Assembly (NCBI GenBank): GCA_002897615.1
Contig: BDTX01000011.1
Span: 186,001-250,000, forward strand
DNA length: 64,000 bases
Source: a bacterium BMS3Bbin14
GTDB lineage: Bacteria > Desulfobacterota > Desulfobulbia > Desulfobulbales > Desulfobulbaceae
Direction of reading: 5' to 3'
A program made the translations under genes and the position numbers. The notes beneath the pieces are model-generated. The model was not told the origin of the DNA, did not search any database, and worked only from the letters and a program-made list of their open reading frames with translations. Below are positions 46,371-55,881 of the stretch, in pieces (position 1 is the stretch's first letter; the number at the start of each line of letters is the position of its first letter).

Positions 46371-48935
46371 CTATACCTGCCGTGATTTGAGACTGAGCAA
46401 CGGGCTGGCGATAAAGATGGACGAGTAGGTGCCGACGATTATGCCTATAAGCAGGACAAAGGAAAAACCGTGGATGGCCGAGCCGCCGAAAAAGAAGAGG
46501 GCGGCCAGGGTGAAGGCCGTGGTCATGGAGGTGATGATGGACCTGCTCATGACCTGGTTGATGGAGTTGTTGATAATGGTGTAGAAATCGGTCTTGTCGT
46601 GTTTCTGTATATTTTCCCTGATCCGGTCAAAGATGACCACCGTGTCATTGAGTGAATAACCGGCCAGGGTCAGGAGCGCAGTGACGATCAGCAGTGAAAT
46701 CTCGACGTTCAACAGCCAGCAGATACCGAGCACCACCAGCACGTCGTGCAAGGTGGCGGCGGCCGCCGCCAGGCCGAAGCTCAGGTCAAAACGCAGGGCC
46801 AGGTAAACCAGGACGCCGATAAGCGAGATGGCAATGGCCTCGATCGCCTTGTCCCGCAACGTCGCCGAGACGGAGGAACCGATTTCGGCCTGGCTCTCCA
46901 GGACAAATTTCTTGTCCGCTTCTTTCTTGTTCAGGACAGCGGTGATCTCGTCGCCGAGATGACCAACCGTTTCCTCCGATTTTTTGAGTTTGACGATCAG
47001 CCGGTTTTCCCCGGTCACCTTTTGCAGGTTGACATTGCCATAGCCGCTTTTCCTAAAGTCGGCCCGGATATCCTCCAGCTTGAAGGGTTTCTCCGCCTTG
47101 TACTGCAAAAGGGCGCCGCCGGAGAAATCGACACCAAGGTTGGCCTGGCCCCTGAGAATTTCGACAAAGGAAAAAAGACCGATAAGCACCAGGATGGCAG
47201 AGACGGTAAAGGCGATCTTCCTGACTTTCATGAAGTCGAAATTCGATTTTTTGAGAAAACACATGAAGCGGACCTGCTTCAGCTTTTTTGTTTTGTAGAG
47301 GACATCGTAGACTAGCCGGGAGCCGAACAGCACGGCAAAGAGGTTGAAGATGATGCCCAGCGACAGGGTAACGGCAAAGCCCTTGATCGGCCCGGTACCG
47401 AAGAGAAACAGGGCCAGGGCCGTGATCAGGGTTGTCATCTGGGCGTCGACGATACTCCAGAATGCCTTGTTGAAGCCGCTGTCCACGCCTGACTTCACTG
47501 ATTTGCCCAGGGCGAATTCATCGCGCATTCGTTCAAAGATGAGGACGTTGGCATCCACCCCCATGCCGATGGAGAGAATAATACCGGCAATGCCGGGCAG
47601 GGTCAGGGTGGCACCGAGCATGGCCAGGCCGACAAACAGGAAGAGAATGTTAATCACCAGCGACAGATCGGCGATCACCCCGGACAGCCGGTAGTAGATG
47701 ACCATAAAGACCAGGACGATCAGGGCGCCGAAGAGGCCGGAGGTTAAACCTTTGGTGATGGAGTCGTGGCCCAGGCTGGCGCCGACGGTCATGTTCTGGA
47801 TGATCTCGACCGGGGCCGGCAGGGCTCCGACCCGCAGGACAATGGCCAGGTCGGTGGCCTCTTCGTGGGTGAAGCCGCCGGATATCTGGGCGCTGCCCCC
47901 GAGAATTTTTTCCCGGATCACCGGGGCCGAGCGGACCACCCCGTCCAGGATAATGGCCAGCCGTTTGCCGACGTTTTTCCCCGTTATCGTGCCGAATATT
48001 TTACCGCCCCGGCCGGTCAGGTCCAGGCTGACGTAGGGCTGGTTAAAGGTGCCGCCGATTCGCACCTGGGCGTTCTTCACCATTTCGCCGGTCATCAGGA
48101 CCTGGCTTTTCAGCAGGATGGGGACCTTCCTGACCCGCTTGGTCTGTTTATCGACAAAGCGCTGAAAGTAGATCTCGGTGCCTGGCGGTAGGCGGTTCTG
48201 CAGGGCAAGGTTGAGCTGTTCCCGGCTTTCACCGGGCTTCCACTGCCCGGCCTTGACGGCGTCGCTGATGAGCTGCGGCAGGTTCAGGCCGCTGTCGTCG
48301 GCCACCATCTTGAATTCAAGCTGGGCGGTCTGGCCGATCAGGCTGATGGCCCGTTTCGGATTCTTGATGCCCGGCAGTTCAACCACGATTTCGTTGTCGC
48401 CCTGACGAATAATGACCGGTTCGGCGACACCGAACTGATCAATCCGGTTCCGGATAATCTCAAGGGACTGGTTGACCGCATTCTTGCGGATAAAATTAAT
48501 TTTATCCTGCTTCAGTTTCAGGATAATGCGGGGAAAGCTGCCCTGTTCGGTGAGCACTTTGATGTCCAGGCCGGGGAAGTCGTTCTTGATGACCTCGTTC
48601 ACCGTGTTCACCGCCCCGGTGTTGGGCAGGGTGAAGGTGATCTGCTGCGGATTGCTGGAAGGCATGCGCACCACGGTAATATGTTTGTCGGCCAGGGCGT
48701 CTTTCAGGTCGGAGGCCGCCAGGTTGAGCGAGTTCTCTACCGCCTTGTCCAGCTCTACCCGCAGCACCAGGTGCATGCCGCCCTGCAGGTCGAGGCCGAG
48801 TTTTATCCCCTGCGGGGCCAGGTATGTTTTCCACCAGGACGGGGCGCCCTTATAGAACGAAGGGACAATGGCCATGATTGAGAACAGGACAAGTCCGGCC
48901 ATTAGAGCGATTTTCAGTTTCATGGTGGTGTTCAT
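46371..48935 (-). CDS. secDF: Fused protein translocase SecDF
   Basis: A single 854-residue polypeptide joining SecD and SecF, which use proton motive force to help pull secreted proteins out of SecYEG. SecD part: first TM, GIKLGLDLQGGMHLVLRVELD, large periplasmic domain, then the SecD TM block with LPGIAGIILSIGMGVDANVLIFERMRDE. SecF part from about residue 565: VDFSGGALLQYK, and AGYSLNDTVVIFDRIREN. Fusions occur in Bacillus and some other bacteria. The usual yajC neighbour is not seen upstream. Confidence 0.95.
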   Translation of the reverse strand: MNTTMKLKIALMAGLVLFSIMAIVPSFYKGAPSWWKTYLAPQGIKLGLDLQGGMHLVLRVELDKAVENSLNLAASDLKDALADKHITVVRMPSSNPQQITFTLPNTGAVNTVNEVIKNDFPGLDIKVLTEQGSFPRIILKLKQDKINFIRKNAVNQSLEIIRNRIDQFGVAEPVIIRQGDNEIVVELPGIKNPKRAISLIGQTAQLEFKMVADDSGLNLPQLISDAVKAGQWKPGESREQLNLALQNRLPPGTEIYFQRFVDKQTKRVRKVPILLKSQVLMTGEMVKNAQVRIGGTFNQPYVSLDLTGRGGKIFGTITGKNVGKRLAIILDGVVRSAPVIREKILGGSAQISGGFTHEEATDLAIVLRVGALPAPVEIIQNMTVGASLGHDSITKGLTSGLFGALIVLVFMVIYYRLSGVIADLSLVINILFLFVGLAMLGATLTLPGIAGIILSIGMGVDANVLIFERMRDEFALGKSVKSGVDSGFNKAFWSIVDAQMTTLITALALFLFGTGPIKGFAVTLSLGIIFNLFAVLFGSRLVYDVLYKTKKLKQVRFMCFLKKSNFDFMKVRKIAFTVSAILVLIGLFSFVEILRGQANLGVDFSGGALLQYKAEKPFKLEDIRADFRKSGYGNVNLQKVTGENRLIVKLKKSEETVGHLGDEITAVLNKKEADKKFVLESQAEIGSSVSATLRDKAIEAIAISLIGVLVYLALRFDLSFGLAAAAATLHDVLVVLGICWLLNVEISLLIVTALLTLAGYSLNDTVVIFDRIRENIQKHDKTDFYTIINNSINQVMSRSIITSMTTAFTLAALFFFGGSAIHGFSFVLLIGIIVGTYSSIFIASPLLSLKSRQV

Positions 48936-49170
48936 CGGCTGTGCTCTTCTCTTGTGTTACGGGTCCGCTCGAAAAATAACTTCACGGTATTCGGCCTTCG
49001 GGTTGTCACCCTGGTCCGGCTGTTCCGGGAACTTACTGTTGAGTGAACTCTACGTATTGATTGTTTTGTCATAAATGTGAATCGGCGGGTTCTTGCCAGG
49101 TAAAAGCTCTCCACTATAAAACGATAGTCGGCATTGCGCAATGGCGAGGGGCTTATTCTTTGATTTTTCT
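48936..49170. other. Upstream region of secDF, no gene recognised
   Basis: About 235 bp between secDF and a family 1 element. A 69-codon frame on minus (48932-49141) has no recognisable family and is not called. Presumably holds the secDF promoter. Confidence 0.35.
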
Positions 49171-49327
49171 CCTGAATCCGTGAGCGTTCGAGAACGGTGC
49201 AGATGCGCCGTTCTCGGGCGGGCCGCAGTCCGGCGCGGTGCAGACCGGAGAATACGTTTATTTGGTAATAATGCAGTAAATTCTACGTACTGCATGGAAT
49301 ATCACCTCAGGCCGTCAAGGATTCAGG
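49171..49327 (+). mobile_element. Family 1 element with internal deletion
   Basis: 157 bp in forward orientation, CCTGAATCCGTGAGCG to GTCAAGGATTCAGG, central part deleted. It is flanked by the 6-bp duplication TTTTCT. Its right tip encodes the last six residues and stop codon of larB. Confidence 0.9.
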
Positions 49328-50077
49328 TTTTCTGTTAATCGCCGCGGCCATGCAGGCGGCGCCGAAACCGTTATCGATGTTGACCACGGCCAGCCCCGGA
49401 GCGCAGCTGTTCAGCATGCCGAACAGGGCGCTGAAGCCCCCGGCCCCGGTGCCGTAACCGACACTGGTGGGCACGGCGATAACCGGGGCCCGGACCATGC
49501 CGGCCACCACGCCGGGCAGCGCGCCTTCCATGCCGGCCACCACGATAATCATCGAGGCCCGTTGCAGGAGGTCGGCCTGGGCCAGGATTCGATGCAGTCC
49601 GGCGACGCCGGCGTCATACACAGTCTCGACCCGGTGGCCGAACCGTTCCAGGCAAATACGCGCCTCCTCGGCCACCGGCAGGTCCGAGGTGCCGGCGGTG
49701 ACGATAACCACCGTGCCCCGGCCGCAGTCCTCGGGGATGTACTGGTCGTTGCCGCTCAGGATCCGGGCCGTATCATGATAGGTGAGGCCGTCAAGCTTAC
49801 TGAGCACCTCGCCGGCCTTGTCTGCCGCGACCCGGGTCGCCAGGACCACGTCTTTCTGCTTGAGGAGGGCTGTAAAAATTTCAACGAGCTGCGGTGCCGT
49901 CTTGTTTTCGCCGAAGATCGCCTCGGGCAGACCGGTCCGCAGCTGTCGATGGTGGTCCAGCCGGGCTGATGACAGGAGCTCAACCGGCAGCTGCCGCAAC
50001 CGCTCTATGGCCTGGCTGACGGTCAGGGTGTCGTTGCGGACCCGGTTCAGCAGGTTCAGCAGCTCATGTTCATTCAT
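49307..50077 (-). CDS. larB: LarB, nickel-pincer cofactor biosynthesis carboxylase/hydrolase
   Basis: A 256-residue PurE-like enzyme that converts nicotinic acid adenine dinucleotide to pyridinium-3,5-biscarboxylic acid mononucleotide, the first step to the Ni-pincer cofactor. N-terminal helical region, then VVIVTAGTSDLPVAEEA, VYDAGVAGLHRIL, VVAGMEGALPGVVAGMVRAPVIAVPTS and GFGAACMAAAIN. GGGA precedes the ATG at 50077; a much longer reading upstream is not real. The C-terminus RKPESLTA comes from a family 1 element: the pre-insertion frame reads RKIKE then TAA. larC and larE are not in the window. Confidence 0.9.
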   Translation of the reverse strand: MNEHELLNLLNRVRNDTLTVSQAIERLRQLPVELLSSARLDHHRQLRTGLPEAIFGENKTAPQLVEIFTALLKQKDVVLATRVAADKAGEVLSKLDGLTYHDTARILSGNDQYIPEDCGRGTVVIVTAGTSDLPVAEEARICLERFGHRVETVYDAGVAGLHRILAQADLLQRASMIIVVAGMEGALPGVVAGMVRAPVIAVPTSVGYGTGAGGFSALFGMLNSCAPGLAVVNIDNGFGAACMAAAINRKPESLTA

Positions 50078-50224
50078 GCTTTTTTCCCATCGGCAAATAT
50101 TTTTCTGCAAACTCTTACCATGATCGGAGAAGTTGGTAAACCGTTTACGGCGATTTGATCTTCTGGTACAGTGTGGTGATTTGAAAAACGAAAACAAGCA
50201 AATTTCCCGATCCTGGAGATTGTC

Positions 50225-51238
50225 ATGGCCAACGAAAACCTGCCGGAATTTATTCAAGCCCTTCTCTCGCCCTCTGCTTATGACCATGCCGCGGCCGATA
50301 TCCGCCTGGTTCAGACCCACATCTCCTATGTCCTGCTGGCCGGCGACTATGTCTACAAGTTCAAAAAACCGGTGAATTTCGGTTTTCTTGATTTTTCCAC
50401 CCTGGATAAACGGCAATATTGCTGCGAACAGGAACTGGTCCTGAACCGCCGCCTGTGTCCGGATATTTATCTCGGCCTGGTCACCGTCACCCTGGAGCAG
50501 GGGCAATACCGTTTGGGCGGTGAGGGAGAGGTGATTGAGTACGGCGTCAGGATGGTCCGCATGCCTGAAGAACGGATGATGGTCAATGTGATCGCGGCCG
50601 GGGAGCTGGGCCGGGAACATATCGATTCCCTGGTCGAAACCCTGGTGCCCTTTTACCGGCAGGCCGAGCGCAGCGAAGAGATCGACCGCTTCGGGACGGC
50701 CGAGTCCGTGGCCGTGAATGTCCTGGAAAATTTTGACCAGACCCGCGAGTTTGTCGGCGGCGGCGCCTTGAGCCGGGACCGGTTCGAGCGGATCTCGAAC
50801 TATGCCCGGACGGTTCTCGCCCGGCCGGAACTGTTTGCCCGGCGAATCGCCCAGGGGCGCATCCGGGACTGCCACGGCGACCTCTATTCGGCCAACATCT
50901 GCCTCGCGGACAAGGTGTACATCTACGACTGTATAGAGTTCAACCAGCGCTTTCGTTATTGTGACGTGGCGAGCGATATCGCCTTCCTGGCCATGGATCT
51001 GGATTTTCATGGGCTTACCGGCTTGTCCGCCTACCTGGTTGAGCGCTTCAGCCGTGCTTCGGGAGACGACGACCTGGCCGGGATGCTGGACTTCTACAAG
51101 TGTTACCGGGCCTATGTCCGGGGCAAGATCGGTCTGTTCACTGCCGCCGACCCCGCCGTGGACGAGGCGGTCAGGCAGGCCAGTCTGCAGGGGGCGGCCA
51201 GATATTTTCATCTCGCTGAAAGCTACGTGGCAGGCTGA
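50225..51238 (+). CDS. Aminoglycoside-phosphotransferase-like kinase (COG2187 type)
   Basis: A 337-residue protein kinase-fold enzyme. N-lobe: ISYVLLAGDYVYKFKKPVNFGFLDFSTL, with Lys for ATP; catalytic loop RDCHGDLYSANICL and the metal motif YIYDCIEFNQRFRYCDVASDIAFLAMDL. In many bacteria this domain is fused to a P-loop kinase domain; here that partner is a separate gene 6 bp downstream. Substrate unknown. It is divergent from larB across 147 bp. Confidence 0.8.
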   Translation: MANENLPEFIQALLSPSAYDHAAADIRLVQTHISYVLLAGDYVYKFKKPVNFGFLDFSTLDKRQYCCEQELVLNRRLCPDIYLGLVTVTLEQGQYRLGGEGEVIEYGVRMVRMPEERMMVNVIAAGELGREHIDSLVETLVPFYRQAERSEEIDRFGTAESVAVNVLENFDQTREFVGGGALSRDRFERISNYARTVLARPELFARRIAQGRIRDCHGDLYSANICLADKVYIYDCIEFNQRFRYCDVASDIAFLAMDLDFHGLTGLSAYLVERFSRASGDDDLAGMLDFYKCYRAYVRGKIGLFTAADPAVDEAVRQASLQGAARYFHLAESYVAG

Positions 51239-51244
51239 GGTCGC

Positions 51245-51829
51245 ATGCAGAGGATCTACGTTTTTTTTGGCCGGATTGCCTCGGGTAAATCCACCCTGGC
51301 AGAAAAGTTTGCCGATCATTACGGTTTGCCGTATTACAATACCGACCGGGTGCGCAAGGAACTGGCGGGCCTTGATCCCGCGACCCGCTGCGCGGCCGGA
51401 GTCAACCAGGGAATTTATAGCCGGGTTTTTTCGCGCCGGACCTACCAGGCCATGCTCGACCGGGCGAGGGACGATCTGCAGGCCGGCAGGCCGGCCGTGG
51501 TCCTGGATGGCTCATACTCCGAACGGGCCGAACGGGAGCAGGTCCTGGCGTTGGCCGCCTCTCAGGGCGCGGCGGCAGTCTTTATCCTTTGCACCTGTGC
51601 CGAAGACGAGGTTAAAAGAAGACTGGCAAAACGGGCCCGTGACCCGAAGGCGGTCTCTGACGGCCGCTGGGAAATTTACCAGGCCCAAAAGGCCACCTTT
51701 GAACCGCCCGACGAACTCCGGGACCGGGGCCTGATCACGATCGAGACCGACGCCCCGGTGGAGATCCTGCTGGCCAGGCTGGATAAAGAGGTGCATGGGG
51801 CGGAAAGAACCGGTTGCAAGCGAACATGA
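51245..51829 (+). CDS. P-loop kinase, AAA/zeta-toxin-like (COG0645 type)
   Basis: A 194-residue small-molecule kinase. Walker A is FFGRIASGKSTLAEKF, followed by YYNTDRVRKELAGL, VVLDGSYSERAEREQVL and a lid-like KRRLAKRARDPKAVSDG. It usually forms the C-terminal half of a bifunctional protein with the preceding domain; here the fusion is split with 6 bp between genes. Role unknown. Confidence 0.8.
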   Translation: MQRIYVFFGRIASGKSTLAEKFADHYGLPYYNTDRVRKELAGLDPATRCAAGVNQGIYSRVFSRRTYQAMLDRARDDLQAGRPAVVLDGSYSERAEREQVLALAASQGAAAVFILCTCAEDEVKRRLAKRARDPKAVSDGRWEIYQAQKATFEPPDELRDRGLITIETDAPVEILLARLDKEVHGAERTGCKRT

Positions 51830-51834
51830 AATTA

Positions 51835-51871
51835 AGGGCTGGCGCAGAAGTTGATTTATGCGCAAGCCCTA
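51835..51871 (+). promoter_or_regulatory. Hairpin upstream of the NIL ferredoxin gene
   Basis: AGGGCT-GGCGCA pairs with TGCGC-AAGCCCT around a 13-base loop, just 17 bp before the ATG. It has no T-run and could control translation. Confidence 0.4.
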
Positions 51872-51888
51872 AGCCAAAAGAGGCAAGG

Positions 51889-52320
51889 ATGTATACCCGA
51901 ATTTATTTTTTACGTTTTCCCAAGGAGACCAGTGATCAGCCCATCATCTATTACCTGGTTAAACGCTATGATGTTGAGTTCAATATCCTGAAGGCGGACA
52001 TCCTGCCGCAACGGGAAGGCATTATGATCATCGAGTTCAAGGGTAACCGGGAAAATATCCGGGAGGCCTTGTCATACCTGAAGGATCTCGAGGTCCAGGT
52101 GGAGAGGCTGGCCGGCAAGGTGAGCCGTGATGATGAGAAGTGTTTCCAGTGCGGGGCCTGTACCGGCATCTGCCCGGTGGGCGCCCTGTACATGCAGCGG
52201 CCGGAGATGGCCGTGCTCTTTGATCCCGATCGCTGCTCCGGCTGCGGCCTCTGCGTCACCGCTTGCCCGGTCCGGGCCATGACCGTCTCGTTTGACCAGG
52301 TGGTGGTAGAGGAGTTTTAG
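51889..52320 (+). CDS. NIL-domain ferredoxin
   Basis: A 143-residue protein: N-terminal NIL domain (MYTRIYFLRFPKE to VQVERLAGK, about residues 1-78), then two 4Fe-4S motifs CFQCGACTGICPVGAL and CSGCGLCVTACPVRAM. Such proteins act with a DUF39 protein in the reductive homocysteine pathway from aspartate semialdehyde in methanogens and Desulfovibrio. Neither DUF39 nor other partners are in this window. The ATG at 51889 is the NIL start; extra codons upstream are not conserved-looking. Confidence 0.88.
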   Translation: MYTRIYFLRFPKETSDQPIIYYLVKRYDVEFNILKADILPQREGIMIIEFKGNRENIREALSYLKDLEVQVERLAGKVSRDDEKCFQCGACTGICPVGALYMQRPEMAVLFDPDRCSGCGLCVTACPVRAMTVSFDQVVVEEF

Positions 52321-52332
52321 GGCTTTCGGGGG

Positions 52333-52472
52333 CCGGCCCGCCCGATAACGGCGCAGCTGCTTTGTCGGCAACAAAGTTGATATCTCAGGGATAATCACAT
52401 CGTTGCCGCCTCGAAGGTTCCGCAGGCTCGCTATCTGCACCTGCACCGTTCCCGAACGCTCACGGATTCAGG
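52333..52472 (-). repeat. Family 1 element, long subtype, left-truncated
   Basis: 140 bp in reverse orientation from CGCCCGATAACGGC to the intact tip CACGGATTCAGG. It lies between the convergent NIL ferredoxin and ftsH genes; its tip supplies the TGA stop of ftsH (52468-52470, minus strand). Confidence 0.85.
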
Positions 52473-54279
52473 AAGATTGCCGGTCGCTGGCGATGATTTC
52501 CTCCAGCTCGGAGCCGGATATTTTTTCCTTTTGCAGCAGGACTTGCGCCGCTTTTTTGAGAAGTCCCTGCTTGTCCTTGAGAATATCCAGGGCAACCTCG
52601 TACTGTTTATCGATAATTTTCCGCACCTCTTCGTCGATAATGCGCGCGGTCTCCTCGCTGTATTCCCCCGATTTACGCAGGCCGGGCTGCAGGAATTGGG
52701 CCGTCGGTTCGCCCTTGAGATAGACCTGGCCCAGCTTGTCACTCATGCCGTATTCGATGACCATGGAGCGGGCGATGTCCGTGGCCTTGGCCAGGTCGTT
52801 ATGGGCGCCGGTAGAGACTTCGTTAAAGACCGTTTGTTCGGCGGCCCGGCCGCCAAGCAGGCTGGCGATCTTGTTCAGCAGTTCTGTTTGATTCATCAAA
52901 AAACGGTCTTCGGTGGGCAACTGTATGGTATAGCCCAGGGCGGCAATGCCCCGGGGGATAATGGTAATTTTCTGCACCGGGTCCGTGCCCGGCAGGGACA
53001 TGGCAACCAGGGCATGACCCAGTTCATGGTAGGCGACAACATTGCGCTCCTTGGGATTTATGACCCGGTTTTTCTTTTCCAGGCCGGCAACGATCCGCTC
53101 CACGGCCTCTTCAAACTGGGCCATCTCCACGGTTTTCTGATTTGAACGGACGGCGAGCAGGGTCGCCTCGTTGACCAGGTTGGCCAGGTCGGCTCCCACC
53201 ATGCCGGCCGTCATGGCGGCCAGACGGTCCAGGTCCAACTCGCCCACCCGGGTGATTTTTCGTAAATGCACTTCCAGGATCTTCTTCCGCCCCTCCTTGT
53301 CGGGGCGGTCGACCAGGACCTGGCGGTCGAAGCGGCCGGGCCGCAGCAGGGCCGGATCAAGGACCTCCGGCCGGTTGGTTGCCGCCATGAGGATGACGCC
53401 GATGTTGGAATCAAAGCCGTCCATTTCAACGAGCAGCTGGTTCAGGGTCTGTTCCCGTTCGTCGTTGCCGCCGGCCCCGCCGATCCCCCTGGCCTTGCCC
53501 AGGGCGTCCAGCTCATCGATAAAGATAATGCACGGCGAATTTTTTTTGGCCTCTTCGAAGAGATCACGCACCCGGGCGGCACCAAGGCCGACAAACATCT
53601 CGACAAATTCCGAACCGCTGATACCGAAAAAGGGTACGTTACTCTCTCCGGCAACGGCCTTGGCCAGCATGGTTTTGCCGGTCCCCGGCGGCCCGACCAG
53701 GAGGAGCCCCTTGGGCATCTGGCCGCCGAACGCCGTGTATTTCTCCGGGGTTTTCAGGAATTCGATAATTTCTTCAAGTTCGACCTTGGCTTCATCGACC
53801 CCGGCCACATCGTTAAAGGTGATGCTGATGTCCTCCTGTTTGTAGATTTTGGCCTTGTTCTTGCCGAATGCCATGAAGCCGGGCTGCTGGGGCATCATTT
53901 TTTTCATGAGAAAAAACCAGACGCCCAGGAAGATGAAAACCGGCAGTATCCAGGAGAGGATATCGCGGAGCAGGGTTGATTCGACGGTGCCGGAGTATTC
54001 AACATGATATTTGTCGAGCAGCTGCGAGGTTTCAGGATCAACCCTGATTGTTTTGAAGTACTGGTGCTTGCCGCCTGTCGTTTCGCTTTTCAGCCGGCCC
54101 TGGATCTGGTTGGCCGATATGGCTACCTGGGCGATTTTTCCCTGTTCGAGATAGGAGATAAATTGACTGTAGGGGATCGTTTTGACGGCAAAGGAGGATG
54201 CCAGGTAGTTTTGCACCAACAGGACGACCCAGATGCCGATGATGAAATACCAGATGGAAAATTTGTAATGTTTTTTCAT
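52468..54279 (-). CDS. ftsH: ATP-dependent zinc metalloprotease FtsH
   Basis: A 603-residue hexameric inner-membrane AAA+ protease. Two TM segments flank a periplasmic domain; then Walker [14 protein letters not shown], Walker [15 protein letters not shown] region, and zinc motif HELGH in [13 protein letters not shown], with the third ligand in the [14 protein letters not shown] region. The stop codon lies in a family 1 element. It overlaps the yihY gene upstream by 4 bp. Confidence 0.96.
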   Translation of the reverse strand: MKKHYKFSIWYFIIGIWVVLLVQNYLASSFAVKTIPYSQFISYLEQGKIAQVAISANQIQGRLKSETTGGKHQYFKTIRVDPETSQLLDKYHVEYSGTVESTLLRDILSWILPVFIFLGVWFFLMKKMMPQQPGFMAFGKNKAKIYKQEDISITFNDVAGVDEAKVELEEIIEFLKTPEKYTAFGGQMPKGLLLVGPPGTGKTMLAKAVAGESNVPFFGISGSEFVEMFVGLGAARVRDLFEEAKKNSPCIIFIDELDALGKARGIGGAGGNDEREQTLNQLLVEMDGFDSNIGVILMAATNRPEVLDPALLRPGRFDRQVLVDRPDKEGRKKILEVHLRKITRVGELDLDRLAAMTAGMVGADLANLVNEATLLAVRSNQKTVEMAQFEEAVERIVAGLEKKNRVINPKERNVVAYHELGHALVAMSLPGTDPVQKITIIPRGIAALGYTIQLPTEDRFLMNQTELLNKIASLLGGRAAEQTVFNEVSTGAHNDLAKATDIARSMVIEYGMSDKLGQVYLKGEPTAQFLQPGLRKSGEYSEETARIIDEEVRKIIDKQYEVALDILKDKQGLLKKAAQVLLQKEKISGSELEEIIASDRQSS

Positions 54280-55817
54280 TGTTCCTTGTCTGTGGCTGAA
54301 ATTGTCGGTTGCGCCGCCGGCGAATCAGGCGGGAAGGGAAAGGCCTCGCGGGGGATGGCCGATTCGGCGGCCAGGAGAACCTCACGGGAAAAGCGGCCGC
54401 CGGTTGTGGGCAGGTCTTCATGGCCGAGAATGAGGCGGACGACCTCCCGTGCTTCAAGGTTTTCCGCCGGAGCGGCCGGAACAAAGGCGGTGTCGCCGTC
54501 CTCGGTGCGATGGAGGATGCCGCCTGCGGCCAGCAGTTCGGCGACCTTCATGATGTCGCCGGGCTGTTCGCCGGGATGGGCCTGTGCCAGCCGTTCCACT
54601 GTCGTGGTTTCGCGGTTGGCAAAGTCACGGTAGACGCTGTTGAGGATATCAAAGGCCAGCTGCAGTTGACGCTGGGGCGTGCCGCTGTTGCCGGGCGGGT
54701 GATACAGTTTTCGATTTTGCACGGCATAGGCCAGCAAGGCCCCGGAGAGGATGAATGTCCAGCCCACCTGGATCCAGATGAGAAAGAGGGGGATGCTGGC
54801 AAAGGAACCGTAGATGGCATTGTACCTGGCAACGCCGATCTGCAGGTAAAAATAGAACCACTGGACTATCAGCCAGAACAAGGCGGCGAAGACCGCGCCG
54901 ATAAAGGCCGCATGGGTCTTGACTTTGACATTCGGGAGAAAAAGATACATGACCATGAGGGAGAGAACAATAAAGAGAAAGGGCAGGAACTTGAGCAGCA
55001 TTGTCACGGCCCATGCGGACGGGATAAGTGCATGGAGGCGGGCCATTATTTTCGGGGATTCCAGGACGGCGTCTCCGGCCAGGGCGACATTGATGGAAAT
55101 CGGCAGGAGAATGAGCAGGGCCAGGTAATTAATGGTTTTGCGCAAAAAAGACCGTCTCTGCCGGCAGTGCCAGATGGCATTCATGGCCTCTTCAATCGTA
55201 CTCATGACCAGGATGATACTCAGCAGCAGGCCGACGATGCCAAAGGCGCCAAGGGCGGTAAAATTGGTCTGGTCGACATAGTTGAAAATGGTGTCGAGGG
55301 CGTTGCGCAGCAGGCCGTTCAGGGATTGCCGGGCCACCGGCTGTGTTTTTGTCCCGGAGCCGGCGGCCGGGCGGACACTGTTTTGTGCGGGAGCTTGGGT
55401 CGTGGCGTCCCGGCCCTCCCTCCCGGCCGGGATTTGCAGCTGTTCCGCCCGGCCCGGCGTGTTGGCCGCCTTCTCCGTGGGGCCGGGGCCGAGTTGGTCG
55501 AGCAGCCGGTAGGCCGCGACCCGTAACCGGTTGCCACTGCCCATTCCCTTGAGGACTGCCGTGCCCATGGCCAGCATGGGCACCATGGAAAGGATGATGG
55601 TGTAGGTGAGGGCGGAGGCGCGCAGGGTTATTGCGGCTTCCGTAAATTCATGAGCAATGATCAACAAAATTCGAAACCAGCTGCGCAGGGCCGCCGCCGG
55701 CTTGCTTTCATCCGGCCGGATGCTGAAAGCCCATTGCTGAAGCCGGCCGTTCCCGCCATTGGTGCCGGGAACTTTTCTCCCGGCTTGCCGCTCTTTTTTC
55801 AGCTCTGTTTCCAACAT
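54276..55817 (-). CDS. yihY: YihY/BrkB family membrane protein
   Basis: A 513-residue inner-membrane protein of the YihY family, with about six TM segments. Signature parts are ASALTYTIILSMVPMLAMG, the Trp-rich AMNAIWHCRQRRSF and FIGAVFAALFWLIVQWFYFYLQIGVARYNAIYGSFASIP. A Pro/Ala/Gln-rich insertion (residues about 105-160) splits the first part and is unlike usual members. The C-terminus is a winged-helix-like cytoplasmic region. GGAG is 8 bp upstream of the ATG at 55817. Function is not established (not RNase BN). Confidence 0.85.
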   Translation of the reverse strand: MLETELKKERQAGRKVPGTNGGNGRLQQWAFSIRPDESKPAAALRSWFRILLIIAHEFTEAAITLRASALTYTIILSMVPMLAMGTAVLKGMGSGNRLRVAAYRLLDQLGPGPTEKAANTPGRAEQLQIPAGREGRDATTQAPAQNSVRPAAGSGTKTQPVARQSLNGLLRNALDTIFNYVDQTNFTALGAFGIVGLLLSIILVMSTIEEAMNAIWHCRQRRSFLRKTINYLALLILLPISINVALAGDAVLESPKIMARLHALIPSAWAVTMLLKFLPFLFIVLSLMVMYLFLPNVKVKTHAAFIGAVFAALFWLIVQWFYFYLQIGVARYNAIYGSFASIPLFLIWIQVGWTFILSGALLAYAVQNRKLYHPPGNSGTPQRQLQLAFDILNSVYRDFANRETTTVERLAQAHPGEQPGDIMKVAELLAAGGILHRTEDGDTAFVPAAPAENLEAREVVRLILGHEDLPTTGGRFSREVLLAAESAIPREAFPFPPDSPAAQPTISATDKEQ

Positions 55818-55881
55818 GGCCGCCACTCCACGATTAGTGTCATAAACTTGTGTTCGCTCTCCCGGTTTAAATTTTTTCAGT

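Noticed and set aside
50078-51319. Upstream extension of larB to a 670-codon frame
   Set aside because: The extension is antisense to the kinase gene. A good ribosome site and the conserved LarB start support 50077.
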